Below the pieces are notes generated by a model. The model was not told where the DNA came from. It ran no database searches and saw only the letters and a program-made list of their open reading frames with translations. A stretch of 64,000 bases of DNA from Alphaproteobacteria bacterium (lineage in GTDB: Bacteria; Pseudomonadota; Alphaproteobacteria; Micropepsales; Micropepsaceae). Below are positions 49,488-58,738 of this stretch, piece by piece. Location: positions 1-64,000 of the forward strand of contig JAATGP010000025.1 of NCBI GenBank assembly GCA_015654635.1, read 5' to 3'. Each line of letters begins with the position of its first letter. The first letter of the stretch is position 1. The position numbers were made by a program, and so were the translations under genes.

Positions 49488-51560
49488 ATGGGCCGGAAAT
49501 CGGGTAGCGCGATCGAAGCCCTGGGCGGCTGGATTTCTGGGCATAAGCGCATTCTCCTGAGATGGTGCGTCGGGCTGGTGGCGATCCTCACCCTGCCATT
49601 GCTCGGCCTTTTCCTGCTGCCCATCATTCTGGGGCTGGTGGCCCCGCCGCTCGATCTCAGCCAGGATCTTTACGCTCTTAACCGCCCGGTGGCGTTCACC
49701 TTTCTGGATGCGAGCGGTGAGGTGGTGGGGCGCCGCGGCGCCGCCGTGGGCGAAAGATTGCGCCTGGAAGACATGCCTGCCTATCTGCCCGCCGCCTTCG
49801 TCGCCATGGAAGACCGCCGCTTCTACGACCATCACGCCGTCGATCCGCGCGGCATCGTGCGCGCCCTCGTCTCCGATCTGCGCTCCGGCCATATGGTGGC
49901 GGGCGGCTCGACCATCACCGAGCAGACGGCAAAAATTCTCTACACCAATCAGGCACGCACCTTCTCACGGCGTTGGAAGACCTTGACCGATGCGGCGATG
50001 CTGGAAAAATCGCTCTCCAAAAAGCAGATTCTGGAGCTTTACCTCAACCGTATTTATCTCGGCTCCGGCGCCTATGGCGTCGATGGCGCCGCCCATATCT
50101 ATTTCGGCAAATCGGCGCGGCAGTTGACGCTTCCGGAGGCGGCCATGCTGGCGACGCTGACGCGGGCGCCTTCGGTTTTCTCGCCCCGCCGTGATCTCGC
50201 CGCCGCCCAGCAACGTGCCGATACCGTGCTCGGCACCATGCTGGAGACCGGCGCCATCACCGCCGCCCAAGCCAAAGAGGCGCATGACAACCCCGCTCAG
50301 GTGGTGGACCGCGCCACCAGCGAAGCGCGCAATTATTACCTCGATGCGGCCCGCGATGAGGCACTGCGCGTCGCCCTGCAAAGCGGCCAGCCGGTCGGCG
50401 GCGATCTGACCGTCCGCACCACATTGATGCCCAAGCTGCAGGATGCGGCGCGGCGCACCGCCCATAGCGTCATCACCGGCAAGGCCGGGGTCAAAGCCAA
50501 TGTGCATGAAGCGGCCGTGGTGGTGATGAAGCCCGATGGCGCCGTGGTGGCGATGATCGGCGGTGTGGACTACACCGAATCCACCTTCAATCGCGCCATC
50601 CAGGCCCATCGCCAGCCCGGCTCGGCCTTCAAGCCGTTTGTCTATCTCGCCGCCTTGGAAGCGGGGCTGTCGCCGTGGGAGACGCGCGAAGACACGCCGA
50701 TCTCGATCAATGGCTGGACGCCGACCAATTTCGGCGGCCGTTCTTACGGCACCATCACCCTGGCCGATGCCATCGCCCATTCGGTCAACACCATCGCGGT
50801 GCAAATCTCCCAGGAGGTGGGCGTCGACAATGTGCTGGAAGCGGCCAAGCGTTGCGGCATCACTTCCAAAATCGTCGCCAATGCCTCGCTGGCGCTAGGC
50901 ACCAGTGAAGTGACGCCTCTGGAGCTGACCAGCGCCTATGCCGTGTTCGCTTCGGGCGGTTTGCGCGTCCGCCCTTTCATGGTGACCGAGGTCAAAGGTC
51001 CCGACGGACGCACGCTTTATAAGCGCCAGGACGTGCCGGGCGAGCGCGTGGTGGCCAGCCACGTCAATCGCGACCTCACCGCCATGCTGTTCGGTGTCGT
51101 CAGCCACGGTACCGGCTTTTCGGCCAACCTGGTGGACCGCGAGGCCGCGGGCAAGACCGGCACCACCCAGGATTATCACGATGCCTGGTTCGTCGGTTTC
51201 ACCACCGATTACGTCACCAGCGTCTGGGTCGGCAACGATGATTCCTCGCCGATGAAGAACGTCACCGGCGGCACGCTGCCGGCGCAAATCTGGAAAGGCG
51301 TGATGAAAGTCGCCGAAGAAGGGTTGCCTGCCAAAGGGCTCGACCGTTCGGCGCCGCAGGAAGCGATCAGCGAAGATGGCATGGAGCTGACCGACCAGAA
51401 GGGCTTCTCTTCCGACGACGAAGCGGCGGTCAACCGGACGCCGAGTTTCGACAGCCAGGGCGAGCCGCAAAAAGAGCAAAAGCGGAACGGCAGCTTCTTC
51501 AACTGGCTCTTCGGCGATGGCGATAAGCCCAAGCCGCAAAGCGATAGCGATCAGAACTAA
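49488..51560 (+). CDS. Class A penicillin-binding protein (PBP1-type)
   Basis: 690 residues; the ATG at 49488 has GGAAAGGAA upstream, while codons before it are antisense of nothing known. A membrane anchor (residues 25-50) precedes the glycosyltransferase-51 domain (FVAMEDRRFYDHHAVDPRG with catalytic Glu, GGSTITEQTAK, KKQILELYLNRIYLGSGAYG). The transpeptidase domain has the Ser in QPGSAFKPF, SVN in AHSVNT and KTG in AAGKTGTTQDYHDAWFVG. It polymerises and crosslinks peptidoglycan. The tail is acidic and Gln-rich (PKPQSDSDQ). A good terminator follows. Confidence 0.96.
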   Translation: MGRKSGSAIEALGGWISGHKRILLRWCVGLVAILTLPLLGLFLLPIILGLVAPPLDLSQDLYALNRPVAFTFLDASGEVVGRRGAAVGERLRLEDMPAYLPAAFVAMEDRRFYDHHAVDPRGIVRALVSDLRSGHMVAGGSTITEQTAKILYTNQARTFSRRWKTLTDAAMLEKSLSKKQILELYLNRIYLGSGAYGVDGAAHIYFGKSARQLTLPEAAMLATLTRAPSVFSPRRDLAAAQQRADTVLGTMLETGAITAAQAKEAHDNPAQVVDRATSEARNYYLDAARDEALRVALQSGQPVGGDLTVRTTLMPKLQDAARRTAHSVITGKAGVKANVHEAAVVVMKPDGAVVAMIGGVDYTESTFNRAIQAHRQPGSAFKPFVYLAALEAGLSPWETREDTPISINGWTPTNFGGRSYGTITLADAIAHSVNTIAVQISQEVGVDNVLEAAKRCGITSKIVANASLALGTSEVTPLELTSAYAVFASGGLRVRPFMVTEVKGPDGRTLYKRQDVPGERVVASHVNRDLTAMLFGVVSHGTGFSANLVDREAAGKTGTTQDYHDAWFVGFTTDYVTSVWVGNDDSSPMKNVTGGTLPAQIWKGVMKVAEEGLPAKGLDRSAPQEAISEDGMELTDQKGFSSDDEAAVNRTPSFDSQGEPQKEQKRNGSFFNWLFGDGDKPKPQSDSDQN

Positions 51561-51585
51561 CACGGCTTTCAAGGGTTGACGGATC

Positions 51586-51614
51586 AGGGCGCGCTCACAC
51601 CGCGCCCTTTTTTG
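51586..51614 (+). terminator. Rho-independent terminator after the PBP gene
   Basis: AGGGCGCG pairs with CGCGCCCT around a 7-base loop, followed by TTTTTTG. It is 26 bases past the stop. Confidence 0.9.
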
Positions 51615-51682
51615 TTGCCTTATTTCCACTGCGGCAATCCGTCAGCGCGCATGCCTCTTTTTGGCGGCGTATCATTTCACAA

Positions 51683-51705
51683 TAGAGGTATGTAAAATAC
51701 TTCTT
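51683..51705. promoter_or_regulatory. NsrR-like operator upstream of hcp
   Basis: An inverted repeat with arms GAGGTAT and ATACTTC around GTAAA, flanked by AGA and TCTT. It fits the 11-1-11 NsrR consensus (AAGATGYATTT type) with few mismatches. hcp is a standard NsrR target because the enzyme handles nitric oxide and hydroxylamine. The site is 36 bases before the start codon. Confidence 0.5.
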
Positions 51706-51740
51706 TAGGAAAACGCCAACGAGAAAAAGGAAGACGCAGC

Positions 51741-53408
51741 ATGTTCTGTTATCAATGCGAACAGACCCAATTCGATGAAGGCATTCACGGCTGTTTCGGC
51801 AGCAAAGGGGCTTGCGGCAAGGATGCGGCGACCAGCGATTTGCAGGATATTTTGATCCATCTTTGCAAAGGCATCGCCCAATATACGCTGCGGGCCCGCG
51901 CGCTGGGCGCCCGCGATCTCAAAGCCGACCGCTTTGTGATGTTTGCGGTCTTCACCACCCTGACCAACGTCAACTTCGATGCCGGCAAATTCGTCGCCTG
52001 GATCGGGGAGGCCGCTTCGGTGCGCGCCCGCGTGAAGACACTCTATGAAAGCGCTGCGCTGGCGGCGGGCAAGGAAGCGGAAAGCCTCAGCGGCCCTGCC
52101 GCCTTCGTGCCTGTCAAGGACATGACCGGCCTTCTCGCCCAAGCCAAAGAAGCGGGTGTGCAATACGGTGTGGAGCGCATGGGCGAAGATGCCATCGGTT
52201 TGCGCGCACTGCTGCTTTACGGCCTCAAAGGCGTTGCCGCTTATGCCCATCACGCCAGCGTCTTGGGGGAGGAACGCGAAGCGGTCTTCGTCGGGATCGA
52301 ACGGGCGCTGGACAAGCTCGCCACCGAAGAGGCTGATCTTGGGCTCCTGCTCGCAGACGCTCTCGAACTCGGCAGGGTAAACTTCACTGCCATGCAGGCG
52401 CTGGATGCCGCCAACACCACCACCTTCGGCACGCCCGAGCCGACAGCCGTGCGCATCATGGCGGTCAAAGGCAAAGCGATCCTGGTTTCCGGCCATGATC
52501 TGAAAGATTTGCTCGGGCTTTTGGAAACCACCGCTGGCAAGGGCATTAACGTCTATACCCATGGCGAAATGCTGCCGGGCCATTCCTATCCCAAGCTCAA
52601 AGCCTTCCCCCATCTGAAGGGCAATTACGGCGGTGCCTGGCAGGATCAGCAGATCGAATTTGCCGCCTTCCCCGGCCCCATCGTGCTGACCTCCAACTGC
52701 CTGATCAAACCGACACCATCCTATCGCGAGCGCGTTTACACCCTCGGCCCCGTGGGCTGGCCCGGCGTCAAACATATCGCAGGTGACGATTATGCGGCGA
52801 TTGTCGAGCATGCGCTGGCCACGCCGGGCTTTGCCGAAGACGGCGCCGACAAGACCATCACCATCGGCTTTGGCCGCGAGGCGGTGCTGAGCGTAGCGGA
52901 TAAAGTGATCGCCGCGGTCAAGACCGGCGATATCAAACACTTCTTCCTGGTCGGTGGCTGCGACGGTGCCAAATCGGGCCGCAATTATTTCACCGATTTC
53001 GCCGATAACGCCCCGCAAGACACCGTGGTGATGACGCTGGGCTGCGGCAAATACCGTTTCAATACGCATGCGTTCGGCAGCATCGGCGGCATTCCCCGGC
53101 TTCTCGATGTCGGCCAGTGCAACGACACCTATTCGGCGCTGATCATCGCCACCAAACTGGCGGAAGCCTTCGGCTGCGGCGTCAACGAGCTGCCGCTGTC
53201 GCTGATCGTTTCCTGGTTCGAGCAGAAAGCGGCGGCAATTTTGCTGACACTCTTGGCGCTCGGCGTGCGCAACATCAAACTGGGCCCGACCCTGCCCGTG
53301 TTTCTCACCCCGGCGCTGATCGGCATTCTGGTGGAGAAATTCGGCATCGCCCCCATCGGCACCGACGCCAAAGCCGATATCGCGGAGTGCTTGGCGCGCG
53401 TGGCGTAG
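51741..53408 (+). CDS. hcp: Hybrid cluster protein (hydroxylamine/NO reductase)
   Basis: 555 residues. The N-terminal ligands are Cys3, Cys6, Cys18 and Cys25 (C-x2-C-x11-C-x6-C), the spacing of class II proteins. Cluster ligands of the hybrid centre are also visible: [32 protein letters not shown] and [12 protein letters not shown]. It is thought to reduce nitric oxide (earlier hydroxylamine) under anaerobic nitrosative stress. No hcr partner follows; the gene is alone, between a terminator and a repeat hairpin. Confidence 0.97.
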   Translation: MFCYQCEQTQFDEGIHGCFGSKGACGKDAATSDLQDILIHLCKGIAQYTLRARALGARDLKADRFVMFAVFTTLTNVNFDAGKFVAWIGEAASVRARVKTLYESAALAAGKEAESLSGPAAFVPVKDMTGLLAQAKEAGVQYGVERMGEDAIGLRALLLYGLKGVAAYAHHASVLGEEREAVFVGIERALDKLATEEADLGLLLADALELGRVNFTAMQALDAANTTTFGTPEPTAVRIMAVKGKAILVSGHDLKDLLGLLETTAGKGINVYTHGEMLPGHSYPKLKAFPHLKGNYGGAWQDQQIEFAAFPGPIVLTSNCLIKPTPSYRERVYTLGPVGWPGVKHIAGDDYAAIVEHALATPGFAEDGADKTITIGFGREAVLSVADKVIAAVKTGDIKHFFLVGGCDGAKSGRNYFTDFADNAPQDTVVMTLGCGKYRFNTHAFGSIGGIPRLLDVGQCNDTYSALIIATKLAEAFGCGVNELPLSLIVSWFEQKAAAILLTLLALGVRNIKLGPTLPVFLTPALIGILVEKFGIAPIGTDAKADIAECLARVA

Positions 53409-53498
53409 CGCACAAACTGCCTCAGGGCTTCGTGCTTCGAGGGCCAGCCGCATAAATATCGTGGCATATCGCCATCATCGAAGCACGGCTGACCACCG

Positions 53499-53547
53499 CA
53501 GCATGACGAGAGTTTTGTTCGTAAAATAAGCCACTCTCGTCATGCTG
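53499..53547. repeat. Convergent-gene hairpin made of inverted dispersed repeats
   Basis: CAGCATGACGAGAGT and ACTCTCGTCATGCTG are a perfect 15-bp pair around a 19-base loop. Pairing continues outward (CACC/GGTG, GGCT/AGCC). Outside lie CGAAGCACGG and GCCTCGAAGCACGCA, so the hairpin seems to be two copies of one repeat facing each other. Located between the convergent hcp and GH9 genes, it could end transcription from both sides. Confidence 0.65.
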
Positions 53548-53589
53548 AGGTGCGAGCCTCGAAGCACGCATACGCGATGACAGTCTGCT

Positions 53590-56067
53590 CTACTCCTTCA
53601 TCACTGCCAGCGCCGCGTTGGCGCAAAGGATATAGTCCGAGGTGCTGGCGACCGTGGCTTCGTTCTCGAACCACAGGAACGGCCATTCGGTTTTCTGTTC
53701 CGGAAAGTCGGGTTTGATCACCACGACACCCGGCACCAGCGCGCCCGGCACAAAGGAATAGTCGGCGCGATTGTGGCCGTACATTTGCATTTTCGAGGCC
53801 GCGCCGACGCTGGTGACCAGCGACAGGTTATGCACCGGATGGCGGCCCAAAATGTAGTCGAGCGCGGCCAGCGTGTAGTCCTTACCGATAATCTCCGGGA
53901 AGGCCCTGTGCAGCAGATACATGTTGGCGCCAAAGCGCGCGACAAGGCCCGAACCGCCCCAGGTTCCCATCGATACCGGCACGCCGAAGGGAGACTTGGC
54001 GATTTCGGCATCCATCTCCACCTTGGCCTTTTTCACGGCCTCGGCGAGCTGGGCTTTGTAATCGGCGTCCATATAAGGAATGGCGCGCACGGCGGGACCA
54101 CCCAGCCAATCGAAATGCGCCACGATCACCGGCAACAGGCTTTTCAGTTTTGCCGCATAAACCGCATCGCCCTTGGTCGCCAGCAACATTTCCACCGTCG
54201 AAGGCACGGCCGCAAAGTCGAGCCCGAAGAGGAAATCACTGCGGCCCTTGCGATCCAGCCGGTCGCCCGGATTTTGCTGGTTCGCCCATAGCACTTTGGC
54301 AGCCGCCAGGGCTTGGGCCGCGAGCGCCGGATCGAGTTCGCCCAATTGGCGCGACGCCGCCGCCAAGCCGCCAGCTACGAAATAATCGTTTTCCGGCAGA
54401 TCGGTGGTGAAGACCCAGCGGTCGTCCGGCTTGCCGGAGGTGCCGCCAACGATGTCGTTCGGACCCAGCTTGGGATCATAGATCAGCCGGTCGCTCTGCG
54501 AGCCGGAATCGCCCAGATGGGTGTATTGCTTCAGCGTCGGATCGACGATGCCGACGATGGCATGGCCGAAGATCTTGTATTGGGCCAAGAGTTGCAACGT
54601 GCCGTGACGAATCTGCTGCAAGGCATCGTCAACACCATCGGCTTTGCGGATTTCCACCGCATGGGCGGCCTCATCGATGCTGGTTTCGTCCCATTTGAGG
54701 CCGAACAGCTCGCGCGCCATCACAAGGTTGCTCACGACCTCGGCATTTTCCGGCGTTTGGATGTCGTAATCGCCGGCATCCTGCCAGCCGCCGACATCGA
54801 GCCCCGCCACATGCTCGCCGGGTTTGAACGGCGAATCCAGATGCGGGCCCATTTTGTAGCCGTCGAAATGAACGATGTTGGGCGGCGCTTGCCTTGCATC
54901 GTCCATATGCGAAAGCCCGGTCCAGACACGGTATTGTTCGCGCACCGCCATATGATCCATTTGCTCGGACAGATAGGTGTCGAGGGAGGCCTGCCAGATA
55001 TGGCCGTAAGCATCGGCGGCGATGCGGAAGGGATTGGTGGTATGGCCCGCATAGGAAATGGCATAGATGCCCGGCGTGCGCACGCTGGAGAAATCGAAGG
55101 CGGCGTAATTGTAGCGGGTCCACTTGCCCCACGGCTTGGTGGCGGCGTGGAAGACCGGCTTTGCGCCCTCTGCGGTCAGTTGCACCAGGGTTGCCTCTGT
55201 GGGCGCATTGAAAGCCGGATCAAGCTCTATCAGCGCCACCTTCTGGCGCTCCGGCGTGTAGCCCGCCTGATTGAACGACACCACCGGGGTGCGGGTCCAG
55301 CCCGCCACCACATTGGGATGCACATGCCAGACGATCGCTTTGGCGGTAACGCCTGCGGGGATCATGGCACGGACCACAAACCAGCCATTTTGCGCCCGGC
55401 TTCTGGCATCGTAGAGCGCCAGCGGTGCGCCCTCGGAAGCGATGGAGACGCGCGTCAGCGGATCTTCCGGCGACAAGGTGATCGACTTGGCGCCTTGCGC
55501 CAGCGCCAAGGGATCGCCGGAACCATCCGTGGTCATCGGCCCATCGGCATTGCGCGGAAATAGTCCCGGTGCCTCACCCATCAGATAGGTTTTGCCGAAA
55601 TAGCTGGTGGGCACGAAGTCGAGATTGAAACCGGCCTTGCCGACGAGATCCTTCGGTAGCGGTTTGTCCAAATTGACCGCGATGCGGAAACCACCCTCCT
55701 CGGCAGTGACCACGATATGATAGCCGAGTTTATGCGCGGGATAGCCGGACTCCAGCACCAGCTGGTTCGGCGCCGAGCCAGGCTTGCGCGACACCAGGGT
55801 CGGAATCGGGTCCCATTGCTCGGGCGTGGGGTTAAGGCGCACCTCACCATCGGTGGCGATGCGTTCGCCATGCAAAACAATTTGCAGCCCCGCGTTCTTT
55901 TCATCGAAAAAAACCGGATGAAACTTGTTTTGATAAACGATGACACTGAGGCCTTGCTCTTCCAGCGTCTCATTGGGGCTCAGCGTCAGGCCTTGAGCGG
56001 CACAGGGCAGCATCAGGCCAAACAAAGCCAAACCGCCTGCGACGCCGCTTATTGTTTTGTGCGGCAT
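53590..56067 (-). CDS. Secreted GH9-family glycoside hydrolase
   Basis: 825 residues with a signal peptide (PHKTISGVAGGLALFGLMLP) and GGGAG before the ATG. Residues about 260-350 resemble the Ig-like domain of CelD-type cellulases (VVSFNQAGYTPERQKVALIE). The catalytic (alpha/alpha)6 part has the Asp pair in GGWQDAGDYDIQ, DYILGRHPVHNLSLVTSVG, and the acid Glu in FENEATVAS. An N-terminal 250-residue extension is less usual. GH9 enzymes cleave beta-1,4-glucans; exo- or glucosamine-type activities also occur. Confidence 0.88.
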   Translation of the reverse strand: MPHKTISGVAGGLALFGLMLPCAAQGLTLSPNETLEEQGLSVIVYQNKFHPVFFDEKNAGLQIVLHGERIATDGEVRLNPTPEQWDPIPTLVSRKPGSAPNQLVLESGYPAHKLGYHIVVTAEEGGFRIAVNLDKPLPKDLVGKAGFNLDFVPTSYFGKTYLMGEAPGLFPRNADGPMTTDGSGDPLALAQGAKSITLSPEDPLTRVSIASEGAPLALYDARSRAQNGWFVVRAMIPAGVTAKAIVWHVHPNVVAGWTRTPVVSFNQAGYTPERQKVALIELDPAFNAPTEATLVQLTAEGAKPVFHAATKPWGKWTRYNYAAFDFSSVRTPGIYAISYAGHTTNPFRIAADAYGHIWQASLDTYLSEQMDHMAVREQYRVWTGLSHMDDARQAPPNIVHFDGYKMGPHLDSPFKPGEHVAGLDVGGWQDAGDYDIQTPENAEVVSNLVMARELFGLKWDETSIDEAAHAVEIRKADGVDDALQQIRHGTLQLLAQYKIFGHAIVGIVDPTLKQYTHLGDSGSQSDRLIYDPKLGPNDIVGGTSGKPDDRWVFTTDLPENDYFVAGGLAAASRQLGELDPALAAQALAAAKVLWANQQNPGDRLDRKGRSDFLFGLDFAAVPSTVEMLLATKGDAVYAAKLKSLLPVIVAHFDWLGGPAVRAIPYMDADYKAQLAEAVKKAKVEMDAEIAKSPFGVPVSMGTWGGSGLVARFGANMYLLHRAFPEIIGKDYTLAALDYILGRHPVHNLSLVTSVGAASKMQMYGHNRADYSFVPGALVPGVVVIKPDFPEQKTEWPFLWFENEATVASTSDYILCANAALAVMKE

Positions 56068-56150
56068 TGTTTTCTCCCGTTAGCGTTACCATATCAGCAA
56101 GCCCCAGCCGGGCAAAGAAGCCCACACGCGGATTTGATGGTAAGGCAGAC

Positions 56151-57551
56151 TCAGCCCGCCGCTGTCCGCGCCCGGCGGCGCAGGCCCAACCCGTAGAGCA
56201 GCAGCCCGGCCGCAAGGATGACGGCGGTCGACAGCACGATCTTAAGAAAATTTGCCAGCGGATGCAGATCGGCATTGCTCGGCACCAGCGTGCAGGCGAT
56301 GGCGGTCAGCGTCGCCGTCATGCCGATAAGGCCGAGGACCCGGCTGGCCGCTTTGCCGCCCGGCGGCGTCCACGCGCTCGCAGCTTCAGGCCACCGCCGC
56401 TGCGAAAGATAAACCGCGAAGACGTAAATATAGGGAATGGAAAAGGTCAAAACGCTCATGGCGACAAGGAAATCGTAAGCCGCGGCGGCGCCTTCGCCCG
56501 CCTCGCTGAGGCTCACCAGTATCAGCGTGAGACTGCCTTGCAACAGAATGGCGGCGACCGGGGCGCCGGTTTTGGCATTGCGTTTGGCGAAGACCGGCGG
56601 CAGGAAACTGTCGATCCCCGCCTCCACCGGAAGCTGGGCGCCAATGCCAAACCACGCCGCCAGGCCGCCGAATTGCGACAGCGCGAACCCCACGATCGCG
56701 ATCACGGCAAGCGCGGGATAGCCGACATGGGCGAAGGCGGCATTCAGCGCGGCGGTAAGGCCCGACAGCCGTGTCAGCGCGCTTTGCGGCAGGATGACAA
56801 GCATCGCCGCGGTGCCGAGCATATAGATCGCCACCATGGCGCAGCCCAGCGCCACCAGAACACGGCGGATGGTGCGCATGCCGCCTTGAATATTGTCGCG
56901 CAGGAACGCCACCGATTCGGCGCCGCCAAGCGCGAACACCATCGTGCCCCAAAGGATGGCGGTATCGAAATTGAGCCGCGGCACATAGGAGGCGGTGGCG
57001 AAATTGGTGGCGCCGCCGCCGCGCCAGACCAGCACACCCGCCGCAAAGATGAGGAGGAAAAAGATCAGCCAGCTACCGCCCGCGCCAATATTCGGCAGCC
57101 ATTTGGCAAAACGCAAACCCAGCAGTTGCAAGCCCGTCGCCAGACAAACAATTACCAGCGACGTCGCCAGATAGAGCAGCGTGTTGTGCGTATCGGCGTG
57201 AACCGCGGCGAGGACGAGCCCGCTCATGAAATAAATAATGCCGGCGAAATAGGGCAGCAGGCTGACCCAATAGAACCAGCCGCAAACAAATCCGGCGAGC
57301 GGACCGAAAGTGCCGCGCGTCCAGCCATAGAGACTGCCGCTGCCGGCAAAGCGCGCCGTGAGTTCGACGGTCGCCACCGACAGCGGTACGTAAAAGCTGA
57401 AAAAGGCGAGCAGCCAAAGCGGCAGCGCTGCCGGTCCCAAAGCGCCCGCAACGGGAAGCCAGCGAATACCGATGGTCGCAACGATGCTGTAGAAGGCAAC
57501 GTCGAAGAAAGTGAGCCGCTTTACGGCGGTGCTGTTAGCCAATTTCTTCAT
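56151..57551 (-). CDS. APC-family amino acid/polyamine permease
   Basis: 466 residues from the ATG at 57551; the frame is open to an ATG at 57638, but the added 29 residues look unconserved. About 12 membrane spans. APC features: FFDVAFYSIVATIG at the start of TM1, GSGSLYGWTRGTFGP in TM2-3 and FALGGAESVAFLRDN (TM6, substrate site). It probably exchanges an amino acid. It lies downstream of nothing obvious on its strand. Confidence 0.85.
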   Translation of the reverse strand: MKKLANSTAVKRLTFFDVAFYSIVATIGIRWLPVAGALGPAALPLWLLAFFSFYVPLSVATVELTARFAGSGSLYGWTRGTFGPLAGFVCGWFYWVSLLPYFAGIIYFMSGLVLAAVHADTHNTLLYLATSLVIVCLATGLQLLGLRFAKWLPNIGAGGSWLIFFLLIFAAGVLVWRGGGATNFATASYVPRLNFDTAILWGTMVFALGGAESVAFLRDNIQGGMRTIRRVLVALGCAMVAIYMLGTAAMLVILPQSALTRLSGLTAALNAAFAHVGYPALAVIAIVGFALSQFGGLAAWFGIGAQLPVEAGIDSFLPPVFAKRNAKTGAPVAAILLQGSLTLILVSLSEAGEGAAAAYDFLVAMSVLTFSIPYIYVFAVYLSQRRWPEAASAWTPPGGKAASRVLGLIGMTATLTAIACTLVPSNADLHPLANFLKIVLSTAVILAAGLLLYGLGLRRRARTAAG

Positions 57552-57799
57552 CCCTGCAGCCAAGCGCGGCCTGCCCGGGGCGTCTCGCTTCGCCGCCGCC
57601 AGCTTTTGCCCCTGGCCGATAGCGCCACAAGCAATCATGGGTGAATTAGTCTAACGCGCAACCGCCCATCGGCCGGCCGCCCGGTTAAAAATGTTCAGTT
57701 GGCACTACCATAAGTCGCAATTAATTCTTAGTCTTCATTGAAAGCGAAACCCGCTGGTTTTCTCCGGCGGCATTTCGTGGAGGAAAGGGGAATTTCAAG

Positions 57800-58237
57800 A
57801 TGCAACGTCTGTCTTTGGCAATGGCCTTCGCCCTGCTTGTTTTGTCGGTGCCCGCGACGGCGGAAGATGCCCGCCCCTATGACACTGGTCCCGTCTGGGA
57901 TGTGGGTAGCGTTTTGACCAAGCCCGGGCATTTCGACGATTATATGAAATTCGTCGCCACGACGTGGCGCGCAGAGCAGGAGGCCCTGAAGAAAGCGGGC
58001 CTCGTGCTCGACTACAAGGTTTTGACGACACAAGACCCGCGGGAAAACGAACCTGATATCTGGCTGATGGTCGAATGGAAAAACATGGCCGCCTTCGACA
58101 CGCCGCTCGACCAGCAGGACGCCATCCTGAAGCCGGTCTATGGCACCATCGCCGCCGGCAACAAGGGTGTCGTCGACCGCGAATCCATCCGCACCATGAA
58201 AGGCGACATGCTGGTTCGCGAGCTGATCCTGAAATAG
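57800..58237 (+). CDS. Secreted hypothetical protein, 145 aa
   Basis: Signal peptide MQRLSLAMAFALLVLSVPATA. The mature part (VWDVGSVLTKPGHFDDYMKFVATTWRAE, DIWLMVEWKNMAAFDT) has the look of a dimeric alpha-beta barrel (NIPSNAP or antibiotic-monooxygenase-like fold). AGGAAAGGGG lies upstream. The function is unknown. Confidence 0.75.
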   Translation: MQRLSLAMAFALLVLSVPATAEDARPYDTGPVWDVGSVLTKPGHFDDYMKFVATTWRAEQEALKKAGLVLDYKVLTTQDPRENEPDIWLMVEWKNMAAFDTPLDQQDAILKPVYGTIAAGNKGVVDRESIRTMKGDMLVRELILK

Positions 58238-58357
58238 GAGCGGCTTCTAGGGCGCTGCCGCTTCAATCCCTTGGTTCGTGGCGGTCCGGGCTCGGATACG
58301 GGTTCGGGCCGTTCGCGCACCGTCTTGGCGGCGGCTACCAGCAGCAATAACCTGCAC

Positions 58358-58407
58358 TTGACCGTTTCACAGCGGTGTTTTTGTATAATTCCATATATAA
58401 CATATAT
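58358..58407 (+). promoter_or_regulatory. Promoter and AT-rich dyad of the sulfite reductase operon
   Basis: TTGACC at 58358 and TATAAT at 58384 (spacer 20, somewhat long; TGTATA gives 18). Just after the -10 box comes ATATATAACATATAT (58393-58407), a 6-3-6 dyad that may be an operator for a sulfur regulator. The start codon is 50 bases further. Confidence 0.45.
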
Positions 58408-58456
58408 TTTGTGTGATGCCTTGATTTGAGGCTGCCGAGGTGGGAGTTCTAGGGCC

Positions 58457-58735
58457 ATGGCACAGAAGCTTACCGCAAACCGGCTGATCGATGGTGTCGT
58501 GCTGTATTGGCGCGCTGGCGGGTGGACCGAATCCTTTGCCGAAGGCGAGGTTTTGCCGACCGAGGAAGCGGCTCAAGCGGCCCTGGCGGCGGCCCGCGAA
58601 AGCGTGCCGCGCAACGAAGTGGTGGGCGTCTATCTTTTCGATTTGACCGGTGCGCAACCTTTGAAAGAGCGCGAAATCATCCGCGCCTTGGGGCCTACCA
58701 TCCGCCCCGATCTCGGCAAACAGGCCGCGAGGTAG
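58457..58735 (+). CDS. DUF2849 protein of the sulfite reductase operon
   Basis: 92 residues: KLTANRLIDGVVLYWRAGGWTE, LPTEEAAQAALAAARE and EKEIIRALGPTIRP-like end (REIIRALGPTIRPDLG). DUF2849 genes typically precede cysI in alphaproteobacteria and often follow cysG, which is absent here. The stop is 3 bases before the cysI start. Confidence 0.9.
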   Translation: MAQKLTANRLIDGVVLYWRAGGWTESFAEGEVLPTEEAAQAALAAARESVPRNEVVGVYLFDLTGAQPLKEREIIRALGPTIRPDLGKQAAR

Positions 58736-58738
58736 ACC

